From: Acidimicrobiia bacterium
Lineage (GTDB): Bacteria; Actinomycetota; Acidimicrobiia; Spongiisociales; JAHEDJ01
NCBI GenBank assembly: GCA_035471805.1
Contig: DATIPS010000043.1
Span: 1 to 64,000 of the forward strand
Direction of reading: 5' to 3'
DNA: 64,000 nucleotides
Part shown: positions 26,273 through 34,168 of the stretch, piece after piece
Numbering within the stretch: position 1 is the first letter of the stretch
How the letters are laid out: every line of letters starts with the position of its first letter
Notes under the pieces: model-generated
Seen by the model: only the letters and a program-made list of their open reading frames with translations
What the model was told of the DNA's origin: nothing
The model's database searches: none
Translations under genes and position numbers: made by a program

Positions 26273-26692
26273 ATGATCGTTGTCAATACCGAGACGATTC
26301 CCGGCCACGAGATCGTCGAGGTCAAGGGACTGGTACAGGGAAACACGATACGGGCCAAGCATCTCGGAAGGGACATCACCGCCAGCCTCAAGAACCTGGT
26401 CGGTGGTGAGCTGACTCAATACACGGAGTTGCTCACCGAGTCGCGCCGCCAGGCAGTCGAGCGGATGATTCAGCAAGCTCAGCAGCTCGGGGCCGACGCC
26501 GTAGTGAACGTGCGGTTCACTACCTCGTCGATCGCAGCGGGCGCGGCGGAACTGTACGCCTATGGAACGGCCGTCAACTTGGTCCGGGTCCCGTCTCCGG
26601 GGGTGGCACAAGCTGCCTCGGCTCCGGCAGAGCCGCCCCGCGGCGCAGGCGGGGTGGGTTCTGCTCCACCGCCTCCTCCAGTGGTGGGCTGA
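26273..26692 (+). CDS. YbjQ-like (UPF0145) protein
   Basis: This 139-aa protein matches the YbjQ/UPF0145 family, which forms ring-shaped oligomers of unknown biochemical role. The conserved parts are TTETIPGHEI-like N-terminus with KGLVQGNTIRAKHLGRDI, then an alpha region (TESRRQAVERMIQQAQQLGADAVVNVRF). The C-terminal 25 residues are Pro/Ala/Gly-rich and probably disordered. An AAGGA ribosome site lies 6 nt before the ATG, and TAAGGT at 26236-26241 could be the promoter -10. It heads a tightly packed four-gene unit; its stop is followed immediately by the next ATG. Confidence 0.85.
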   Translation: MIVVNTETIPGHEIVEVKGLVQGNTIRAKHLGRDITASLKNLVGGELTQYTELLTESRRQAVERMIQQAQQLGADAVVNVRFTTSSIAAGAAELYAYGTAVNLVRVPSPGVAQAASAPAEPPRGAGGVGSAPPPPPVVG

Positions 26693-27169
26693 ATGGAAGT
26701 CGTCCTCCAGCTGGCGGTTCCGTTGGTGGTGGTCGTCTCGCTGCTGCTGCTCGGATCAACTGTCGGCCGCAGCAGAGAGCGCCGGCACTTCGCCGAGCTC
26801 GATAGGCGTGAAGAGGCCAACAGAGGTTTCGTGCTGACCGACCTCAGGACGGTCCCGGTCGGTATGGCGCCGGGGGGTGCAGCCCTCGTGACCGGGGCAA
26901 CGGTGATCGCCGCCGACTATCTCAAGACGTTTCTGTCGGGATTCCGCATGATCTTCGGCGGCGAGATGCGCTCCTACACGCCGATGATCGAGAGGGCTCG
27001 TCGTGAAGCCCGCCTCCGCATGGTGGAGGACGCCCGTCGCGTGGGGGCCATGGCCGTGATCAACGTCAGGTTCGAGACGTCTCCGATCGCCCTCAACTCG
27101 GGTCGCAACACGGCCCCGATGGCCGAGATCCTCTGTTACGGAACGGCGCTGCTTCCGGCGGATCGCTGA
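26693..27169 (+). CDS. Membrane-anchored YbjQ-like protein (second copy)
   Basis: This 158-aa paralogue of the preceding gene starts with a single hydrophobic helix (about residues 2-23) and a basic stretch (GRSRERRHF), giving an anchored protein with a cytoplasmic UPF0145 domain. The family elements are TVPVGMAPGGAALVTGATVIAADYLKTFLSGFRMIFGGEMRSYTPMIERARREA and GAMAVINVRFETSPI. One soluble and one anchored copy side by side suggests a hetero-oligomer, which is inference. The start directly abuts the previous stop (TGAATG), and its own stop abuts the PrsW-like gene. Confidence 0.83.
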   Translation: MEVVLQLAVPLVVVVSLLLLGSTVGRSRERRHFAELDRREEANRGFVLTDLRTVPVGMAPGGAALVTGATVIAADYLKTFLSGFRMIFGGEMRSYTPMIERARREARLRMVEDARRVGAMAVINVRFETSPIALNSGRNTAPMAEILCYGTALLPADR

Positions 27170-27865
27170 GTGCCGATGGAGCGGGCACAGGGAGAAGAGC
27201 CACAACCCGTCCACCGCGCCGAGGTGCCGGGCGGGGAGAGCTATTGGGAGGCGACCGGGGAAGAACCGGCGCTGCGATGGACCGGGCGGACCGATCTGCC
27301 CACCTTCTCCTCGATCTACTCGGCCCGCAGACTCGCAACCCCCACGGCGCGTCGATGGGTCGCCGTGGGCGTCGCAGTCGTCGTGGCGGGCCCTTTTGCG
27401 ATCCTTGGTGCGCTGGTCGGCGCCGGCGGCACGATCGGGTTCGGCCTGCTGCTCGCGGCGATCACGATCGGTCCTCTGGTCGAAGAGGTGCTCAAAGCTT
27501 CCGGTGCGCTCTATCTCGCCGAGCAGCGTCCCTGGCTCGTGCCGGCCGGATGGGTGCTGCCGCTGACTGCGTTGGCGGCAGGCCTGGTTTTCGCCGCCAT
27601 CGAGAACTCCGTCTACTTGAACGTCTACATCGCCGACCCGACTCCCGAGATCATCAGATGGAGATGGATTGCCGGACCGTTGCTGCACGGTGGTGCGTCG
27701 TTGATCGCAGGTTTGGGTGTCCGCAGGATGTGGACGATCACCGATCGAGATCTCACCGCACCGCGGATCAGGCACGCGGCTCCCTATCTGATCGCGGCGG
27801 TCGCCGTACACGGGCTCTACAACCTGACGGTCACGCTGCTCGAACTGACGGATGTCATCTTTTGA
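27170..27865 (+). CDS. PrsW-like intramembrane metalloprotease
   Basis: This 231-aa protein has a soluble N-terminus of about 60 residues and then about five or six helices. The motifs expected for PrsW/CPBP-type glutamic or metallo-proteases lie in the membrane: LVEEVLK (Glu105-Glu106), FAAIENSVYL, LLHGGASL and VHGLYNL. In B. subtilis PrsW cuts an anti-sigma factor; no anti-sigma gene is present here, so the target is unknown. The start is GTG 27170, directly after the previous stop; ATG 27176 is an alternative. Its stop overlaps the next gene's TTG start as TTGA. Confidence 0.82.
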   Translation: MPMERAQGEEPQPVHRAEVPGGESYWEATGEEPALRWTGRTDLPTFSSIYSARRLATPTARRWVAVGVAVVVAGPFAILGALVGAGGTIGFGLLLAAITIGPLVEEVLKASGALYLAEQRPWLVPAGWVLPLTALAAGLVFAAIENSVYLNVYIADPTPEIIRWRWIAGPLLHGGASLIAGLGVRRMWTITDRDLTAPRIRHAAPYLIAAVAVHGLYNLTVTLLELTDVIF

Positions 27866-29043
27866 GGAGCCTCAGTTCCGCGCAGGCTCGGCGAACGGCG
27901 CTCGCCGCCCAGGGGTTCGGGGGGCGCCGCCGGAGCGAGCGAGTCGACGTGCGCCATGTCAGAAGGCTGTTTCGCCTGGTCTCACTCGTTCAGATCGACT
28001 CGGTCAACGTGACCGTGCGCGCCCACTACATGCCTCTCTTCTCCCGCTTCGGGCCGTACGCAACCGACCTGATGGACGAGTACGCCTACAAGCGAAGGGA
28101 GGCATTCGAGTACTGGGGCCACGAGGCGTCCTTTCTGCCGGTCGAGCGCTATCCGCTGATGCGGTTCCGCATGGGTGCGATTCGTCCCTGGCAGCCGGTT
28201 CGGGCCCTGAACGAGGAGCACCCCGACTACATGAGGCAGGTGTTCGAAGAAGTCGTCGAGTTCGGCCCGATCACCGTCTCGGATCTCGCAGATCCCGGCA
28301 AACGCACGGGCCCGTGGTGGGGATACGGGAAGGGAAAGATTGCGCTCGAATGGCTGTTCGCGACCGGCAAGGTGGCGATTGCCGACCGACTCAACTTCAC
28401 CCGCTACTACGACCTCCCCGAGCGGGTCCTGCCGGCCGGGGTGCTCGACGTCGAGCCCCCCGGGAAGGAGGAGGCGCAGCGGCAGCTCCTTCTGCTGTCC
28501 GCACAAGCGGCGGGAGTGGCGACCGCCGCCGACCTCGCCGACTACTACCGCATCCGCATGCCTGATGCGCGGCCCCGCCTCGGGGAGTTGGTCGAGTCGG
28601 GAGCCCTCGTAGAAGTGAGTGTCGAAGGGTGGGACAAACCGGCCTACATGCTGCCGGGGACCAAAGTCCCACGATCGTTTGGCGCCAGGGCACTGGTCAG
28701 TCCGTTCGACTCGCTCATCTGGTTCAGAGAACGAACCGAGAGGCTCTTCGATTTCCACTACCGGATCGAGATCTACGTTCCGGAGGCCCAGCGGAGGTTC
28801 GGCTACTACGTCTACCCCTTCCTGCTCGGCGATGAACTGGTCGGCCGGGTCGACCTGAAGGCGGACCGAGCTGCCGGCAGACTGCTGGTCAAAGGGTCGT
28901 TTGCGGAAGGCGGCCGGGATCCGGTCGGGATTGCGCTCGAGCTGGCCGAGGAGCTACACCTCATGGCCGGCTGGCTCGACCTCGAGGAGGTAGAAGTGGC
29001 GAGGAACGGCGATCTCGCCGACCTGCTGCGGAAGATGATCTGA
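27862..29043 (+). CDS. Winged-helix DNA glycosylase of the YcaQ/AlkX (HTH_42) family
   Basis: This 393-aa protein matches the family containing E. coli YcaQ, which unhooks DNA interstrand crosslinks. The catalytic QxD motif is Gln44-Ile-Asp46 in LVQIDSVNVTVRAHY, and later blocks such as EHPDYMRQVFEEV, LFATGKVAI, FLLGDELVGRVDLKADR and ELHLMAGWL are family-typical. I chose TTG 27862, because SLSSAQARRTALAAQGF right after it matches the family N-terminus and it overlaps the PrsW stop (TTGA). It closes the four-gene operon; a joint stress or membrane/DNA-damage role is speculation. Confidence 0.88.
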   Translation: MRSLSSAQARRTALAAQGFGGRRRSERVDVRHVRRLFRLVSLVQIDSVNVTVRAHYMPLFSRFGPYATDLMDEYAYKRREAFEYWGHEASFLPVERYPLMRFRMGAIRPWQPVRALNEEHPDYMRQVFEEVVEFGPITVSDLADPGKRTGPWWGYGKGKIALEWLFATGKVAIADRLNFTRYYDLPERVLPAGVLDVEPPGKEEAQRQLLLLSAQAAGVATAADLADYYRIRMPDARPRLGELVESGALVEVSVEGWDKPAYMLPGTKVPRSFGARALVSPFDSLIWFRERTERLFDFHYRIEIYVPEAQRRFGYYVYPFLLGDELVGRVDLKADRAAGRLLVKGSFAEGGRDPVGIALELAEELHLMAGWLDLEEVEVARNGDLADLLRKMI

Positions 29044-29056
29044 CCGTCTCGGGCCG

Positions 29057-29082
29057 GATACCCGGGACCCTCGATACCCGGG
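29057..29082. repeat. Short direct repeat GATACCCGGG
   Basis: GATACCCGGG occurs at 29057-29066 and 29073-29082, a 16-nt period, in the 41-nt gap between the convergent glycosylase and purE genes. It may help terminate transcription; nothing more can be said. Confidence 0.4.
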
Positions 29083-29084
29083 GT

Positions 29085-29543
29085 CTAACCGTCCAGCGTC
29101 TGCCGTCGCAACTCATCCCGGTACTGTCTCAACCCTGCCCCGAGTCTCGCGTCGCTCAAGGCGAGGATTGCCACCGCCAGCAAGGCGGCATTGGTCGCAC
29201 CGTCGATGGCGACGGTTGCCACCGGGATGCCCGTCGGCATCTGCACGGTGGCGAGGAGAGCATCCATGCCGTCCAGTGACGCCGAGAGCGGTACCCCGAT
29301 GACGGGAAGAGTTGTCTTGGCCGCCATGACGCCTGCCAGATGGGCGGCCTTGCCGGCCCCGGCAATGATCACCGAGTAGGTGTCCGAGGCCTTCGATGCG
29401 AATTCGAGGGCATCGTCGGGCGTCTTGTGGGCAGACAGGACGCGCATGTCCCAACCGACATCGAATAGATCGAGGGTGTCGGCGGCCTTCTGCATGGTGG
29501 GCCGGTCTTTGCCTGATCCCATCACGATTGCCACACGCGCCAT
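29085..29543 (-). CDS. purE: N5-carboxyaminoimidazole ribonucleotide mutase
   Basis: PurE interconverts N5-CAIR and CAIR in bacteria. The 152-aa length is that of class I enzymes. It shows the GSGKDRPTM start, the active-site [10 protein letters not shown] (more commonly SAHRTP), [24 protein letters not shown] and [12 protein letters not shown]. An AGGGAG ribosome site lies 8 nt before the ATG at 29543. It is the third gene of purA-purD-purE, after a 176-nt gap. purK, the usual partner in bacteria, is not in the window. Confidence 0.94.
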   Translation of the reverse strand: MARVAIVMGSGKDRPTMQKAADTLDLFDVGWDMRVLSAHKTPDDALEFASKASDTYSVIIAGAGKAAHLAGVMAAKTTLPVIGVPLSASLDGMDALLATVQMPTGIPVATVAIDGATNAALLAVAILALSDARLGAGLRQYRDELRRQTLDG

Positions 29544-29719
29544 GACGACTGCTCCCTTTTCGTATTCCACGGATTCATCTTCTTCGGATCCTCCCTCTCT
29601 GGCAAACCGGAGGGCGGTCTGTGCCGACGCAGTAGGCAGCTTCCGGTTTCCACCCCGCCGTGCCGGGCGGTGGGGTTCGGGCGGATGAATCAGGGGGCCG
29701 ATCGCCGATTGCTTCCGGC

Positions 29720-30976
29720 CTATTTCGCGATATCCCTGCGGTACTGCATGCCGTCGAACGCGATCTTCCCGGCGGCGGCATAGGCGCGAGCGCGGGCGCT
29801 CTCTGCGTCGGGTCCGGTTCCCACCACGTTGAGCACACGCCCACCGGCGGTTGCCAGCCGGCCCTGGTGCATTGCGGTCCCGGCATGGAAGATGATGACA
29901 CCCTCTTCTCGTGCCGCCGCCTCAACACCCGTGATCGGGTCGCCTTTGCGCGGTGCCTCGGGATATCCACTCGCGGCCAGAACCACGTCCACCGCAGTCC
30001 CGTCGTGCCAGCTGATCGATCGCCCGCTCAGGGTCCCGTCGAGTGCGGCAAGCAGCAGTTCCAGGAGATCGTCGCTCATGCGCGGCAGTACGGCCTGTGC
30101 CTCGGGATCACCGAGGCGGCAGTTGAACTCGAGCACCCTGGGTCCGTCCCCGGTCAGTACGAGCCCGACGTAGATGAAGCCGACGTATGGAGTGCCGTCG
30201 GACGCCAGTGTCCGCAGCACGGGGTCGATCACCCCGGAGAGGACGTGTTCGACGAGTCCGTCCGGAAGGTCCGCGACCGGCGAATAGCAGCCCATTCCCC
30301 CCGTGTTCGGCCCGGAGCCGCCGTCGGCCAGCCGCTTGTAGTCCCTGGCCGGTTCCAGGGGTAGGGCGGTGGTGCCGTCACAGATGGCGAACACGCTCAG
30401 CTCGGGTCCGTCCAGGTAATCCTCGATGATGACCGTGTTCCCGGCTGTGCCGAACCCGCCCTCGAGGCATCTATCGACCCACGCTTCGGCCTCGGTTCGG
30501 TCATCCGTGACCAGCACGCCTTTTCCGGCGGCCAGCCCGTCGGCCTTTACGACGTACGGTCCGGCATTGCCGGCAAGGTAGGCGAGGGCAGGTTCCCGAT
30601 CGGTGAAGGACTGCCAGGATGCGGTCGCCACCCCGGCCCGGTCCATGATCTCCTTGGCGAACTTCTTCGAACCCTCCAACCGGGCCGCGGCCCGCGTGGG
30701 TCCGAAGGCCGGGACTCCCTTTTGCCTGAGGGCGTCCACGATGCCGGCGACCAGAGGTGCCTCCGGACCGACGATGACGAGATCGACCTGCTCTGCCGCG
30801 GCCACATGAGCGACCGCACCAACGTCGGCAGGGTCGATTCCTTCGATTATTCCGCCGAGTTCGGCCAGTCCGGGATTGCCGGGCAGCGAGATGAGCTCGT
30901 GGACGAGCGGGCTCTGCGTCATCATCCAGCCGAGGGCGTGTTCCCTGCCGCCTCCTCCAATGAGGAGGACTTTCAC
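29720..30976 (-). CDS. purD: Phosphoribosylamine-glycine ligase
   Basis: PurD joins glycine to phosphoribosylamine with ATP. The 418-aa ATP-grasp protein begins VKVLLIGGGGREHALGW and contains VVKADGLAAGKGVLV, GPNTGGMGCYSP and EFNCRLGDPEAQ, all diagnostic. The GTG start at 30976 overlaps the purA stop as GTGA, so purA and purD are translationally coupled. Reading further upstream in frame would enter purA, which has no homology in that frame. Confidence 0.96.
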   Translation of the reverse strand: MKVLLIGGGGREHALGWMMTQSPLVHELISLPGNPGLAELGGIIEGIDPADVGAVAHVAAAEQVDLVIVGPEAPLVAGIVDALRQKGVPAFGPTRAAARLEGSKKFAKEIMDRAGVATASWQSFTDREPALAYLAGNAGPYVVKADGLAAGKGVLVTDDRTEAEAWVDRCLEGGFGTAGNTVIIEDYLDGPELSVFAICDGTTALPLEPARDYKRLADGGSGPNTGGMGCYSPVADLPDGLVEHVLSGVIDPVLRTLASDGTPYVGFIYVGLVLTGDGPRVLEFNCRLGDPEAQAVLPRMSDDLLELLLAALDGTLSGRSISWHDGTAVDVVLAASGYPEAPRKGDPITGVEAAAREEGVIIFHAGTAMHQGRLATAGGRVLNVVGTGPDAESARARAYAAAGKIAFDGMQYRRDIAK

Positions 30977-32247
30977 GTTCGCTCCACCAGCTGGCTGCGC
31001 TCCGGTCCCACCGATACCCAGCGGACCGGTACTCCGATCGTGTCCTCGATGAAATCTACGTAGTCCCGGGCCTCCGGGGGCAGATCGCCGCTGGAGCGGG
31101 CGCCCGTGATGTCCGTGTTCCAGCCGGGGAACTCCTCGTAGACGGGGGTGCAGTTGTAGAGGACCCGTTGCTGGCGCGGGAACTCGTCGTACCGTTCGCC
31201 GAGCGACGTATATCCGACCGCAACCTTGATGGTTTCGAAATGTGAGAGCACGTCGAGCTTGGTGAGGAACAGGTCCGTGAGGCCGTTGACCCGCACCGCG
31301 TAGCGCAGCGCCACCAGGTCCAGCCAGCCGCATCGACGGCGCCGTCCGGTCACGGTTCCGTATTCACCGCCGATGTCGACCATGCGATCACCGATCTCGT
31401 CGGAGAGTTCGGTGGGGAAGGGGCCCGTGCCCACCCGGGAGATGTAGGCCTTGGCGATGCCGACCACGCGGTGGAGATCCTTTGGTCCGATGCCGACGCC
31501 GGTGAGCACGCCGCCGGCGGTGGGGCTCGACGACGTGACGAAGGGATAGGTGCCGTGGTCGATATCGAGCAGCGTGCCCTGGGCGCCTTCGAAGATGACC
31601 TCCTTGCCGTCGCGGATCGCTTCCCACAACAGCAAAGAGGTATCTGTGACAAGCGGCAACAACCGCTCCGCGTACGCCAGGTATTCATCGGCGATGGGAT
31701 CGGGATCGATCGGGAGCTGGTTGTAGACGCGGGTCAGGAGCTTGTTCTTGTCCTCGAGCGCCACTTCGAGCTTCTCCCGGAATATCTTCGGGTCGAAGAG
31801 GTCCTGCACCCTGATTCCCTGGCGGGCGAACTTGTCGGTATAGGCAGGCCCGATGCCCTTCTTGGTCGTTCCGATCTGACTGCGCCCGAGGAAGCGCTCC
31901 ATCACGGCATCGAGTTTGCGGTGGTAGGGCATTATCAGGTGAGCATTGGACGAGATACGGAGCCTGCCGGTGTCGATTCCTTTCGTTGCCAGCATGTCGA
32001 TCTCGGCCAGCAGAACCCTGGGGTCCACCACCATCCCGGAAGCAATCACCGGGACGACTTGCGGATACATGACCCCGCTCGGGATCAGCGACAGGGCGAG
32101 CTTCTGGTCGCCCACGATGATCGTATGGCCGGCGTTGTTGCCGCCCTGATAGCGGACGACGTAGTCCGCCTTTTCGGAGAAGTAGTCGGTGACCCGACCC
32201 TTCCCCTCATCTCCCCACTGAGCTCCCAGAACTGCCGTGGCGGGCAT
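30973..32247 (-). CDS. purA: Adenylosuccinate synthetase
   Basis: PurA joins IMP and aspartate using GTP. The 424-aa protein has the P-loop GAQWGDEGKGRVTDYF with NNAGHTI just after, the IMP-loop QIGTTKKGIGPAYTDK and the GTP-binding VTGRRRRCGWLDLVALRYAV. A strong AGGAGG ribosome site lies 4-5 nt before the ATG at 32247. It leads purA-purD-purE and diverges from the TetR gene over 95 nt. Confidence 0.97.
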   Translation of the reverse strand: MPATAVLGAQWGDEGKGRVTDYFSEKADYVVRYQGGNNAGHTIIVGDQKLALSLIPSGVMYPQVVPVIASGMVVDPRVLLAEIDMLATKGIDTGRLRISSNAHLIMPYHRKLDAVMERFLGRSQIGTTKKGIGPAYTDKFARQGIRVQDLFDPKIFREKLEVALEDKNKLLTRVYNQLPIDPDPIADEYLAYAERLLPLVTDTSLLLWEAIRDGKEVIFEGAQGTLLDIDHGTYPFVTSSSPTAGGVLTGVGIGPKDLHRVVGIAKAYISRVGTGPFPTELSDEIGDRMVDIGGEYGTVTGRRRRCGWLDLVALRYAVRVNGLTDLFLTKLDVLSHFETIKVAVGYTSLGERYDEFPRQQRVLYNCTPVYEEFPGWNTDITGARSSGDLPPEARDYVDFIEDTIGVPVRWVSVGPERSQLVERT

Positions 32248-32342
32248 GGATCCTCCTCGTGAGCCGCCGCAGTCATCGTAGCGACGTGATCCGACCGGGC
32301 AGATAAACAGGATGCCACGTACACTGTGTCGCTGGAGGGACG

Positions 32343-32951
32343 ATGCCGAGAATTCGCGCAAGCAACATCGAAGAACACAAAGAACTGACTCGCGTCCAGA
32401 TACTGGAAGCAGCTCAGGACCTCTTCAGCGAGCACGGCTACCAAGACACTTCGCTCGGCGACATAGCCGCCTTCGTCGGCATAGGTCGCACCACTCTCTA
32501 TGAGTACTTCAAGGACAAGGAAGACCTGCTGGCCTCGCTCGTCGACGAAACCCTTCCGGAAGTGTTCAAGGAGATGGCCGAGCAACTCGACACGTCCGAT
32601 TCCTTCCTCGACCAGCTCGCCGATCTGGCGGTTCGGCTCACCGAGTGGGTGGTCACGGACCCGACGCTGGGATTGTTGCTCCACCGAGAGGTACCTCGCC
32701 TCTCCGACACGACGCAGGAACGTATTCGCGTTGCCCACGAGAACCTGTCGAAGGAGTACGCGCGGATCTACCGGGGTGGTGTCATGGGCGGCGAGATGCG
32801 TCCTCTGCCGTGGGACCTGGCCGGCAGATTCGTTCAGGATGTCGTGATGTCGGCTTCGAAGGTCCTGCTCGATTCCGAGGACCCGCAGAAGCGGATGCGC
32901 GAGGTCTGCGATGCCATGGTCGACTTCCTCAAGAACGGCATCGGGACCTGA
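32343..32951 (+). CDS. TetR-family transcriptional regulator
   Basis: This 202-aa protein has an N-terminal helix-turn-helix: RVQILEAAQDLFSEHGYQDTSLGDIAAFVGIGRTTLYEYFKDKEDLL. The C-terminal ligand-binding half is helical and not otherwise recognisable. A GGAGG ribosome site lies 6 nt before the ATG, and TACACT at 32318-32323 could be its -10. Its stop overlaps the start of the amidohydrolase gene (TGATG), so it probably controls a unit that includes that enzyme, possibly by autoregulation. Confidence 0.88.
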   Translation: MPRIRASNIEEHKELTRVQILEAAQDLFSEHGYQDTSLGDIAAFVGIGRTTLYEYFKDKEDLLASLVDETLPEVFKEMAEQLDTSDSFLDQLADLAVRLTEWVVTDPTLGLLLHREVPRLSDTTQERIRVAHENLSKEYARIYRGGVMGGEMRPLPWDLAGRFVQDVVMSASKVLLDSEDPQKRMREVCDAMVDFLKNGIGT

Positions 32952-34153
32952 TGCCGCGCACCGTCTTCAGCGGCGGCGCCCTATTCGACGGAACCGGTGC
33001 ACCGATCACAGCCGCCGATGTCGTGGTCGACGACGGCCGGATTGTGGAGGTTGGTGCGAACCTCGACGCAGACGCGGAGATCGACTGCTCGAACAAGACT
33101 CTCCTGCCAGGACTCTTCGATGCCCATGTTCATCTGGCAATCAGCCACATCAACCTGTGGAAGCACATCCAGACCCCCTTCTCCTACCGTTTCTATGAGG
33201 CCATTCACAATCTGGCCGCCACCGTCCGGGCAGGAGTCACGGCCGTCCGGGATGCAGGCGGCGCCGATCTGGGTATGAAGGAAGCCGTGCAGAACGGCTT
33301 GGTTCTCGGCCCGCGGATGCAGATCTCGCTTGCGATGCTGAGCCAGACCGGTGGTCACGGCGACGGCTGGCTGGCGTCCGGCGCCGAAGCCGAGCTTCTC
33401 CCTTCGTATCCGGGCATTCCTTCAACCGTCGTGGATGGGCCCGAGGAGATGCGCCGGGCGGTGCGCGAGCTCGTGAGAGCCGGTGCCGATGTGATCAAAG
33501 TTGCCACGTCGGGAGGCGTGCTGTCGCCGCGCGACGAGCCAACTCACGCCCATTTCAGTCCCGAGGAACTGGCGATGCTCACGGCCGAGGCCCGAGCAGC
33601 CGGCATCTGGGTCATGGCGCACGCACAGGCAACCGACGGTATCAAGAACGCCGTTCGAGCCGGCATCCGATCGATCGATCACGGCATCTATCTCGACGAA
33701 GAAGCCGTTGAGATGATGATCGAGCACGGAACCTACCTGGTCCCCACTCTGGTCGCGCCGAGAGGAGTGACCCGTGCGGTGGCGGCGGGTGCGCAGGTTC
33801 CGGAGGCATCGATCCGCAAAGCCGAAGAGGTCGTCGAGGCCCACATGGAATCGTTCCGCCGAGCCGTGCAGGCAGGGGTCAAGATCGCAATGGGCACGGA
33901 CTCCGGCGTCACTCCCCATGGAGAGAACCTGAAGGAACTGACCCTGATGGTCGAAGGGGGAATGACGCCACTCGAGGCCCTGACCGCGACGACGAAGACG
34001 GCCGCCGAGCTGATGGGATTGGATGCCGATCTCGGCACCGTGGAAACGGGCAAGCTGGCCGATCTCGTGGTGGTGGAGGGCGATCCATTCGACTTCGACA
34101 CGCTGGGGGAAAGGGTCGAGCAAGTGTGGATTGGCGGCTCCCGGGTGGTGTGA
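32951..34153 (+). CDS. Metal-dependent amidohydrolase (imidazolonepropionase-like)
   Basis: This 400-aa protein has LLPGLFDAHVHLAISH (HxH metal site, about residues 57-59), GADVIKVATSGGVLSP (the position of the bridging Lys region), VMAHAQATDGIKNAVRAGIRSIDHGIYLD with two metal His residues, and MGTDSGVTPHGENLKEL for the final Asp. This arrangement matches Pro-X carboxypeptidase/imidazolonepropionase-related hydrolases, many of which act as prolidases or organophosphate acid hydrolases. The substrate is unknown. The ATG shares bases with the TetR stop (TGATG), suggesting coupled translation and a shared regulatory purpose. Confidence 0.87.
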   Translation: MPRTVFSGGALFDGTGAPITAADVVVDDGRIVEVGANLDADAEIDCSNKTLLPGLFDAHVHLAISHINLWKHIQTPFSYRFYEAIHNLAATVRAGVTAVRDAGGADLGMKEAVQNGLVLGPRMQISLAMLSQTGGHGDGWLASGAEAELLPSYPGIPSTVVDGPEEMRRAVRELVRAGADVIKVATSGGVLSPRDEPTHAHFSPEELAMLTAEARAAGIWVMAHAQATDGIKNAVRAGIRSIDHGIYLDEEAVEMMIEHGTYLVPTLVAPRGVTRAVAAGAQVPEASIRKAEEVVEAHMESFRRAVQAGVKIAMGTDSGVTPHGENLKELTLMVEGGMTPLEALTATTKTAAELMGLDADLGTVETGKLADLVVVEGDPFDFDTLGERVEQVWIGGSRVV

Positions 34154-34168
34154 GGAGTGGAACACCGA

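Noticed and set aside
27244-27861. N-terminal extension of the YcaQ-like protein through the PrsW gene
   Set aside because: The PrsW frame carries conserved membrane and active-site motifs, and the glycosylase homology begins directly at TTG 27862.
30977-31336. N-terminal extension of PurD into purA
   Set aside because: The extra residues show no ATP-grasp homology, while purA is intact in another frame and the GTGA overlap is a typical coupled start.
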